DNA from: Mytilus galloprovincialis
Lineage: Eukaryota; Mollusca; Bivalvia; Mytilida; Mytilidae
Direction: 5' to 3'
Length of the DNA: 64,000 bases
Assembly (NCBI RefSeq): GCF_965363235.1
Contig: NC_134848.1
Location: 63,492,681 to 63,556,680, forward strand
The translations under genes and the position numbers were made by a program. The notes below the pieces were generated by a model that saw only the letters and a program-made list of their open reading frames with translations, was not told the DNA's origin and did no database searches. The stretch's first letter is position 1; every line of letters begins with the position of its first letter. This document shows, in pieces, positions 57,001-64,000 of the stretch.

Positions 57001-60000
57001 TGTTTTTTTCTAATTTTGATTCATTTAAACATCATGATGTTTCGGAATTTGGTGTGACGTCAATTATCACTGAGCTAGTACATATTTTTGTTGATGGGCC
57101 ACCAGAAGCCCGACTCCAAGTGCGGTTTTTTCTAAGTGTGTTTAAGACCCATTGGTGACCTTGTGCTGTTTTCTGCTCTTCGGTCGGGTTCGTGTCTCTC
57201 AATGTTATTATCTTGAAATTTACTACCGTCACTGGAAGCTTAGCTGTTTAAATCCGAAGCATGCTGTTTTGTTTTACACAGAATTTTTTAATTACTTAAA
57301 ACGCGGATCACAAAGAGGACCTAACTTCAATTGTTTTGAAAAAAGAAATATTCAAAACATGAAAGTTGTATAACTACAGACTTTAACTGTACAAGTACAA
57401 ATAAGGAAAAACAGAATAAAACACATGATCGCTCGTAGTCCTCGATAACTGGATATCACAAACGTTGTAGTAAAATATAAACACTAAAAAAGATCATATC
57501 TGATGTCAAGCGAACGTTATTTTTGAAGGACGTCAAAATAGTCAGGACATGTATAGCAGATTCCAAAATAGCGATTTGGTATATAAGATGTGTAAAAATA
57601 ATGTCTTACTGTTACAGTAATTAGTACTGCAGCAACCAGCCGTCAGTTCTCTCTTTCCAACTATAAACTGGTCACAAATCTTGAACATATCAAAGATCAG
57701 AAAACATTTCACATTATGCCTTTTTCTTTAATTATGCATGTTTAAATGTAATCAATGAGTTGTAGGTATACATATTTGGATTTTGTGAAAAATGTGTCTG
57801 TAGTAAAAATAAATTGGGGACTATAATGTAAAGATCACAAGAGCACCAATGATAGGCCACGATCAGGCGACGCTGGTGGTACATCTGTTGTATTTATGGT
57901 GTTCGTACGCGTGTTGCTTTTCTTCTGTTTTCTGTAAAATATTTGGTTTATCGTAGTTTTTATTCATCCTACTTTTACTATGGCGTTGTCGGTATTTAGT
58001 TTTTTCTTTGATCTTTTTTTTTACTGATGAGTTTGCATTACTTATGATATCTTCTCTAATTCGCCGTTTCAGAATCTAATGCATTCTAGGTAATGTTTTC
58101 AAAAGTGTACACCAAAGCGTCGTGATTGGTTAAAAATGTCAGAAACAATGAAAATTCAACCAATGACGTGACGTTATTTTCATTTTGGGGTAAGAACAAA
58201 GAACAATGTAATTACCCATGATTCCTTAGATTCTGAAACGGCCAATTTGTCCAGTCACCTTTTACAAGTTTGAATAACTAGAACTAATTTCATCAAAAGT
58301 ATGTCACTATCTACTATTATGTCACAGACTCTATGTAGCGATAATCTCAACTAGAACAAAACTAAATAAATGGGGGTATGGATAGCGGATTGTGTTTTGT
58401 TTTTGTATTCTTAGTTTATTTATTTCAATTTCTGATGTTCTTCACATTATTCTCTGTTCTTTATATTTTAGTACACCATTGTGCGCTATTCTTTATATAA
58501 TAGTCAACAAAAGAAACAATACACGACTTTTTTTAAAATTCAAAATGAAGTTTTTATTATATACGACCAATATTGAAGATTGTTATACCGAATGACCACG
58601 GAACTATAAATCCATTTACAAAAAAACCTTTTTTTTGCTTCCATGACGTAATTGGGGGAAATAATTTGTTTTGACAAAATTTACAAAAAACGACAATTTT
58701 AAAAACAGTAGTTCCAACTAATGATGCCAACCTCTCATTTAAAGATAGAGACAATGTTTGCCATCAATTTGTTTTAAAAATCAAACAGTTTCTTTGTGTA
58801 TCTGTAAAGCGAAATTCGGCCCCAGAACAATTCGGTAAAATGAATACCATATCCTTTCATTACCATATGCAGTATATGTAAAGTGAAATTCAAATACACG
58901 GTATCAAACTTAAAATCTACAGTATGTTGTTTTATGCAATGTCGTACAAAGTGAGAGGTTTAGCGCTATAAAACCAGATTTAATCCACCATTTTCTACAT
59001 TTGAAAATGCCTGTACCAAGTCAGGAATATGATAGTTGTTGTCCATTCGTTTTTGATGTATTTTGTCATTTGATTTGGCCATGATTAGGGACTTTCCGAT
59101 TTGATTTTCCTCTGAGTTCAGTGTTTTTGTAATTTTACTTTTTTTCTCATATCTAAAGCATTGATTGGAGACGTAAACATTTGGTTTTTTTTGAGATTTC
59201 AAAAAAAACACTTTTTTTCAAAACAAAACAATATTTCAACCAATAATTTACATACCCTTATTAGCAAATTGCATATTTGTAAACAAATTTTTGTAACTAC
59301 TTTGAAAATAGTGTGTCGATTTTAATCCAATTTTCCGCAAAATTTATTTGAATCCTGTGATCTTTTGTGCGGAATTTAGTTTCTTACCAATATGTTTTGA
59401 TTTTCATAATCATATGCACATACATGGAAAATGAAGAGTTTTTAAAATAGTGCATCTCATTTTGTTTTATATTAAACACTTTTAGATCAATTTGATTCAA
59501 AAGTCGTGTATCGTTTCTTTTGTTGACTACTAGTAGTATAATTATATAGTACCCTATTATACCCTATTTATTCTGAAAGTTTTGAGTCTATTTTTAGTAA
59601 ATTTGGACCATTATTCTTTATTCTGTAACCCCATCCAAAAGTTATAACATCTATCCACACAATAACTGATTTGAAAAAATTACTTACGGTTTTTGGTATG
59701 CAATCAAGTGTATACCTACTGATGTTACTTCTGTGTCCATGACAAATCTTGAAAAAAATAGATATTATCAAATCTATTTGATACTTCTGTATTTCACATT
59801 TAATTACCTATATTTCTATTTTTATGTCAACCAAATCAGTCTGAAATCGAAATGATTTGTGTGGCAACTGTGAAGATCTCATGATTGTTTTCCCAATATA
59901 ATAGCTACTCTTTCACCAAAATAGAAATGCATATTGTAGATAAAGTCTAATGATAATACATTCTCAAGTGGCGCAAATAAGTTATAGAATGGCAAAATTA

Positions 60001-61646
60001 AGAAATAATTCCTTCATGTCCTGCTCTATGCTCATTTTAACATGGGTAAGCATTATATTTGTCGATATTTTACACTGAGCGTTAGCGAGGTGTAAAATGT
60101 GGTCAAATATAATGCCAACCCATGTTAAAATGAGCATAGAGCAGGACATGATGGAATTATTTCGATTCTAATAGGAGAAATACAGTATTGATATAGGTCG
60201 AAGCGTACGAAATTACAGTAAAAATGTTTGGATGTTCCCGTTTCCTCCTCGAGGAGTCTGTGCATTGCATTTCATATTTGATAAGTTTAAAAACTACGAG
60301 CAGGGTAAATATATGTTGTTTCATAAAAAAATATAATAAAAGTTTATGTTAGCTGCTTAAATATATATATTTTAAAGGATACCGATGGAAATAACGTTAA
60401 TATAAACAGTAAGTTCGTGCGCATGTGTCAAACATATTTTGTGCTCATTAGAACACGGCTTTGTTTACAAAGCATTATAAGGACGTCATATTAGAATCAT
60501 TCGTATAGTTATACTCAAGAAATAATTTATATAAAAAAGAAGATGTGGTATGATTGCCGATGAGACAACTATCCACAAAATACCAAAATGACACAGACAT
60601 TAACAACTATAGGTCACCGTACGGCCTTCAACAATGAGCAAAGCCCATACCGCATAGTCAGCTATAAAAGGCCCCGACAAGACAATGTAAAACAATTCAA
60701 ACGAGAAAACTAACGGCCTTATTTATTTTTAAAAAATGAACGAAAAACAAATATGTAACACATAAACAAACGACAACCACTGAATTAGAGGCTCCTGACT
60801 TGGGACAGACAGACACATACATACATAATGTGGCGGGGTTAAACATGTTAGCGGGATCTCAACCCTCCCCCTAACCTGGGACATGCATGTGTCGTAAATG
60901 TCCACATGGTCTGAGCCGTTATATTCGAATTTTATAACTAACATTATCAACCTTGTGAAAATTATAACACATGTATGACTTGTATATATTTTCGAAATCA
61001 GGAAATGCCTGAACCAAGTCAGGAATATAACATTTACTTTCGTTTCGTTTGATGTGTTTAAGTTTTGCCATTTGATTATAATAAACTACTTCCCGTTTCG
61101 ATTTTCCTTGGAGTTCGTTGTTTGTTTGTTTGTTTGTTTGTTTGTTTGTTTGTTTGTTTGTTTGTTTGTTTGTTATTTTACATTATATTTAGAGACCAAG
61201 ATGAACATGTATATATTGTTTAGACATGTGCATGGTTATACTTATACAGTTACTGATTTCAGTATCCTGGATGAACTCACCTCGTTAGAGCGACATTCAA
61301 CAATAGAATTACAAGTGGATAAATCGGAGTCTTGGCATTTGTAACATACTACACCTACAAGTATATAGAAGATACAAACATTACCAATTGGTATGTCTAA
61401 TAATTATGAAGGTCCAACATCTGATTTGAGATTGTACGTCCTTCCATGAATTCTTTGCTTGGCAATTGATGGAGAGTAATGGCCGTTATTTATAGAATAA
61501 AAATGTATAAAAATTAATGTTTGAATGAGATAAGGTTAATGTATAAGCAAGCACATTTTTTTGTCATATTTTAATTTAAAACATTATAGCTTACCTTTTA
61601 CAGATGAAAACAGAGAAGCAAAAACAAACAAATCGAATATAAACAT
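54032..61646 (-). CDS. Ly-6/uPAR (LU, three-finger) domain gene, five exons found, 3' end not located
   Basis: Assembled by eye on the - strand. Exon 1 (61646-61595): signal peptide MFIFDLFVFASLFSSVK, donor AAAAG|GTAAGC. Exon 2 (61354-61281): VVCYKCQDSDLSTCNSI then VECRSNE, donor GAG|GTGAGT. Exon 3 (59747-59688): ICHGHRSNISRYTLDCIPKT, acceptor TTTTTTCAAG, donor GTAAGT. Exon 4 (57679-57610): ICDQFIVGKRELTAG then CCSTNYCN, donor GTAAGA. Exon 5 (54173-54032): ISCMVCTGPPVICEKLY, then ELC, PLCLTEV and GSRTVIR, donor GTATGT. All junction phases agree (1, 0, 0, 1). Exons 2-4 give ten cysteines and the terminal CC-x4-CN that define the LU fold; exon 5 begins a second LU domain with five cysteines. 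LU proteins are usually secreted or membrane-anchored, often by GPI. Exon 6 (phase 2) and the anchor were not found above 50 kb, so the model is partial; function unknown. Confidence 0.75.
54190..55254. other. LU-gene intron 4, distal part
   Basis: AT-rich intronic sequence with no further exon recognised. Open frames at 54688-54870 and 54893-55177 lack motifs; the second is a hydrophobic, low-complexity frame. Confidence 0.4.
55255..55440 (+). repeat. Repeat R2, 5' part
   Basis: ATACGCCAGACGCGCGTTTC, GACTCATCACTGACGCTCGA and GAGAGCATTGAGGACCAAAA follow the R2 order. The tail is missing. Confidence 0.8.
55441..56638. other. Intronic stretch without recognised genes
   Basis: Holds an R5-like scrap near 55975-56000 (GAGGAAAATTCAAAATGG). 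Otherwise nothing is recognised. Confidence 0.35.
56639..56783. repeat. Large foldback
   Basis: AATGACTGTAATATTTTTTC and TGTCTAT at the left are exactly inverted at the right end, 27 bases. Similarity continues through AATAACATAAAA and GGTGCACACTG on both arms. The loop contains CTACGCGCG. Confidence 0.85.
57045..57215 (-). repeat. Repeat R4 copy, diverged
   Basis: GACCCATTGGTGACCTTGTG and TTCGGTCGGGTTCGTGTCTC match the inverse R4 landmarks. A GGGCC(A/G)CC block at 57096 stands for the variable middle. Confidence 0.7.
58063..58242. mobile_element. MITE-like element with 17-base perfect inverted ends
   Basis: GCCGTTTCAGAATCTAA at the left is exactly inverted at the right. A second inner inverted pair (CGTCGTGATTGGTT / AACCAATGACGTGACG) suggests further folding. 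No coding frame. Confidence 0.75.
58955..59160 (+). repeat. Repeat R5 copy
   Basis: CCAGATTTAATCCACCATTT, CTGTACCAAGTCAGGAATAT and GATTTGATTTTCCTCTGAGT match 63525-63700. The - strand frame across it is a shadow. Confidence 0.85.
60002..60163. repeat. Large foldback with ~70-base arms
   Basis: GAAATAATTCCTTCATGTCC, TGCTCTATGCTCATTTTAAC and ATGGGT are mirrored at the right with a few differences. The centre is CACTGAGCGTTAGCGAGGTG. It lies in intron 2 of the LU gene. Confidence 0.9.
60535..60895 (+). repeat. Repeat R3, best-preserved copy
   Basis: Order of landmarks: GATGAGACAACTATCCACAA, AGGTCACCGTACGGCCTTCA, TACCGCATAGTCAGCTATAA, AACGACAACCACTGAATTAG, GGCTCCTGACTTGGGACAG, GTGGCGGGGTTAAACATGTT. 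Confidence 0.85.
61000..61185 (+). repeat. Repeat R5 with a (TTTG)n microsatellite
   Basis: CCTGAACCAAGTCAGGAATA and GATTTTCCTTGGAGTTCGTT belong to R5. From 61118 to about 61173 there is an uninterrupted TTTG run. The FVCLFVCL frame across it is an artefact of the run. Confidence 0.85.
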
Positions 61647-61710
61647 TCTATTTAGATGTGTGTGATTTGAAATTTAAATTGTTGATAAGCAACTTCGTTC
61701 AATTTCTTAT

Positions 61711-61716
61711 CTTATA
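61711..61716 (-). promoter_or_regulatory. Possible TATA-like element of the LU gene
   Basis: On the - strand TATAAG lies 65-70 bases upstream of the ATG at 61646. It is the only TATA-like match at a sensible distance; weak on its own. Confidence 0.3.
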
Positions 61717-61739
61717 CTTATCATAAGGGAAATTAATCT

Positions 61740-62214
61740 TATTGTCGTTTGGTAAGTTTATTCGTATACGTTATCAATGTCAGTTTTATATCTATATAAA
61801 TGTAGAAATATGTGTCAACCAGATGGCAACAAAACATCACAATAATATACAACGACATACCTAGATCGAAATATAGTCTGCAATAGCAGTCTGGTCTTCT
61901 CTCTATTTTGCATAATAACCACTTGTTTCCATAGTCAATAGAGGGCTGTTATCTGTATCTTCTATAAAAACCAGTTGTCGCACATCATAGACAAAAGATG
62001 CCACATATTTTTACACATCTTCGTAGAGTAAAGGGAGACTACTGATTCGCTGAGTAGGAATTGATACAATATATGTTTTCAATGACTAAATCAAGGGTAT
62101 ATGTATTATATCTATACCTTCCTGTAGCTAGACATATTTTTTTCAACTCTGCTTCTCGACTTTCAAAACTTACCCTTAAAAATATGTAATTCTTGTGTTT
62201 GGTAACCGTTTTTC
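61740..62214. other. Stretch without recognised genes
   Basis: A - strand segment at about 61870-61945 is open with possible splice sites but has no family resemblance. Confidence 0.35.
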
Positions 62215-62305
62215 CAATAAAGTTATTAAAGATACCAGGATTGAAATTCTATATTTACGCCAGACGCTCGTATCGTCTAAAAAATACTCATCAGTGACTC
62301 TCGAA
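62215..62305 (+). repeat. Repeat R2, 5' fragment
   Basis: TTTACGCCAGACGCTCGTAT and CATCAGTGACTCTCGAACC match the R2 head. Confidence 0.75.
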
Positions 62306-62689
62306 CCACACCCACATTCAAACTTACATTTATCAAACAGCTATCATACCAAATTCTACTGATATGTTTGATTTACAACACTTGTTGCAGATTATTGATA
62401 TCGATGAAATAATGTCTGTATCTCCTAATTGCACTTATGCCAGTTTCTGATTCGTTTTGTTCAATCTTTAAATGTCTATGTTATGTTTGTATACTATTAT
62501 TTGTCTTTGTCTGGTTCTTGCTATGGAGTATTTAGTTTACTACTGATCACTACTGGCCATGTGGTATTACTTAGTACCTGTGACCTGAAAATATCCTGTG
62601 CTTAAATCCATCAACCAGAAACATTACTTCAACATACTGTTAAAACGATGAAATCGGTCAAACCTTATACAAAGTAATGACTACTGATC

Positions 62690-63155
62690 TAATTAGTTAT
62701 CAATAGTTATCAAAGGTTCCAGGATTACATTTTAATACGCCAGACGCACGATTCGACTCATTGGTGACGCTCAGATCAAAATAGTTATAAAGCCAAACAA
62801 GTACAAAATTGAAGAGCATTTAGGACCCAAAATTCCAAAAAAATGTGCCAAATACGGCTAAGGTAATCTTCTCCTGGGATAAGAAAATCCTTAGTTTTTT
62901 TCGAGAAAATCAAAGTTTTGTAACAGGAAATTTAGAAAATGACCATATAATTGATATTTATGTCAACACCGAAGTTCTGACTACTTGGCTGGTGATACCC
63001 TCGGGGACGAAACGTCCACTAGCAGTGGCATCGGCTAAGTGTGAATAGTTATCAAAAGGTACCAGGATTGTAGAGTAATACGCCAGACGTGCGTTTCGTC
63101 TACACAAGACTCATCAGTTACGCTCAGATCAAAATAAGTCTAAACGCGAAAAAGA
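62690..63155 (+). repeat. Two R2 copies head to tail
   Basis: A nearly full copy (62697-63035) ends GGGGACGAAACGTCCACTAG and GCAGTGGCATCGGC, and a second head starts at once: TATCAAAAGGTACCAGGATT, ATACGCCAGACGTGCGTTTC, TCATCAGTTACGCTCAGATC. Confidence 0.85.
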
Positions 63156-63187
63156 ACACGTAGATACCTTTTTCGGCTTATGTTCAG

Positions 63188-63363
63188 GCTGTGGTGTCCT
63201 TGATACAAATTATAATGTGAAGATTGAATGTGTCTATGATTACAAATACTTTACTTTATCGATTTTTGAAGGCCCAAATGTTTCTAAGAACCTGCCCTAC
63301 CTCGGGGACAAATGTGTTGTTGTTACTGCATATAAAATCCCAAACAGCATCGTTATTGTGTGA
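63188..63363 (+). CDS. Candidate 3'-terminal exon of an unknown gene
   Basis: After a good acceptor (TTTTTCGGCTTATGTTCAG) the sequence stays open for 57 codons to TGA: CGVLDTNYNVKIECVYDY, KYFTLSIFEGPNVSKNLP, then LGDKCVVVTAYKIPNSIVIV. The three cysteines and alternating hydrophobic residues look like a beta-rich extracellular segment, not a chance frame. The implied junction is phase 1. No upstream exon was found between 61.7 and 63.2 kb, where R2 copies lie. I do not recognise the family. Confidence 0.35.
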
Positions 63364-63524
63364 ACTTTTCATAACATAAACTGATCTATAAAGGAATTAG
63401 GTATTGATAATTCACTTGGAAACTAAACATAAACCTCAACGACCCTTACCAAGTTGGATTTTTTTAATAGTAATAGGTCAGTTTATGCGACTCTCATACA
63501 AGTCAGAGGTTAATCAAGCTATAA

Positions 63525-63700
63525 CACCAGGTTTAATCCACCATTTTCTACATAAGAAAAAGCCTGTACCAAGTCAGGAATATGACAGTTGTTATCCATT
63601 CGTTTGATGTGTCTGAGCTTTTGAGTTTGCCATTTTTGATTAGGGACTTTTCGTTTTGAATTTTCCTCGGAGTTCAGTACTTTTGTGATTTTACTTTTTC
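63525..63700 (+). repeat. Repeat R5, reference copy
   Basis: Landmarks: CCAGGTTTAATCCACCATTT, CTGTACCAAGTCAGGAATAT, GACAGTTGTTATCCATTCGT, TTGAATTTTCCTCGGAGTTC. Open frames on both strands here are repeat shadows. Confidence 0.85.
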
Positions 63701-64000
63701 TATGTGTCATTTGAAGAACATGTACTTCCTCTACTGTATAAAATACCAAAATTACATACAGTCGGTGAAAACAACGTTAAACGTATTGGTATTCAAAGTA
63801 TTTAAAGTAACCTCTTTCTTAATTATACTGTTGTAGCTACGGGGCGCCGAATGGGACTCTTGTGGTTTTGTACAAAATTCAATTCTGTCATAACAAAATC
63901 ATTTTTGTCTTACAAAACTATGTGATACAGACTTGTTTTATGAGAACTTCAATTTTGTGATGACAAAATTCAGTTTTGTAGACAAAATTCATTTATGTAG
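63701..64000. other. End of window, short local repetition
   Basis: From about 63870 the motif ACAAAATTCAATTTTGT recurs in variants, probably part of a repeat that continues beyond the window. No exon is seen. Confidence 0.4.

Noticed and set aside
61054..61344. 96-residue frame with repeated FVCLFVCL
   Set aside because: Product of a TTTG microsatellite inside an R5 copy.
61870..61945. Minus-strand candidate exon (IDYGNKWLLCKIERRPDCYC) with a GTATGT donor in phase 1
   Set aside because: Its phase would fit LU exon 2, but the signal-peptide exon at 61646 fits better and lies between them; the acceptor is poor and the residues do not match an LU half.
62350..62455. Open segment with an acceptor-like TTGTTGCAG and a product ending SVSPNCTYASF
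   Set aside because: Short, no donor-side partner, no family resemblance; probability of chance is high.
1..64000. CRISPR arrays, bacterial operons or ribosome-binding sites
   Set aside because: Introns, poly(A) signals, SINEs and animal gene families make the window eukaryotic; the tandem repeats have no regular spacers of CRISPR type.

Overview
The window looks like accessory genomic DNA of a marine bivalve, most likely a mussel (Mytilus-like). It is AT-rich, has short GT-AG-spliced exons, several genes for secreted C1q-domain proteins (a family hugely expanded in bivalves), tRNA-headed SINE-like and Penelope-like debris, and many short interspersed repeat families. The species call is inference from gene content and repeat style; no database search was run.

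Genes. Four C1q-domain loci lie on the + strand: 10579-12192 (coiled-coil exon frameshifted), 16429-19024, 30523-34361 and 41526-44493. A fifth, badly broken relative lies at 5874-7220. Each of the four consists of one long exon (signal peptide plus coiled coil), one intron that always interrupts a codon after its first base (phase 1), and one exon of about 380 bases with the whole C1q domain. Two kinds of first exon (A and B) and two kinds of C1q exon (a and b) occur. Loci 1 and 4 are A+a, the 30.5 kb gene is B+b, and the 16.4 kb gene is A+b, so it looks like an exon-shuffled chimera. The products should be secreted, trimerising, lectin-like recognition proteins.

On the - strand, 61646 to 54032, I assembled by eye a second kind of gene that no long open frame reveals: a signal-peptide exon and three tiny exons that together give one complete ten-cysteine Ly-6/uPAR (LU, three-finger) domain ending in CCSTNYCN, then an exon starting a second LU domain. 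The exons have compatible phases and splice signals. The end of the gene was not found.

Layout. 0-5.5 kb: gene-free, with a 147-bp tandem array and dispersed repeats. 5.9-7.2 kb: dead C1q copy. 8.2-9.8 kb: non-autonomous CACTA-type DNA transposon. 10-19 kb: two C1q loci with matching promoters. 19-30 kb: retroelement remnants, a polyadenylated retrocopy and a pyrimidine-rich tract. 30-34 kb: C1q gene with an 87-bp internal coiled-coil repeat. 35-41 kb: repeats and a locally triplicated non-coding block. 41-44.5 kb: fourth C1q gene. 45-54 kb: foldback element, Penelope-like fragment, SINE and a 77-bp minisatellite with higher-order structure. 54-61.7 kb: LU gene, its introns loaded with foldbacks. 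62-64 kb: repeats and one orphan candidate exon.

Repeat labels R1 to R8 are mine, for families I could recognise by comparing copies inside this window: R1 (CCCTCGGTTT... type), R2 (ACGCCAGACG... type), R3 (GAGACAACTATCC... type), R4 (GGAGGCGTCCTTC... type), R5 (CCAAGTCAGGAATATGACAG type), R6 (reverse-transcriptase tail and its 3' region), R7 and R8 (duplicated non-coding blocks). Coordinates of repeats are approximate to about 10-30 bases; exon boundaries are exact predictions from splice consensus and reading frame.
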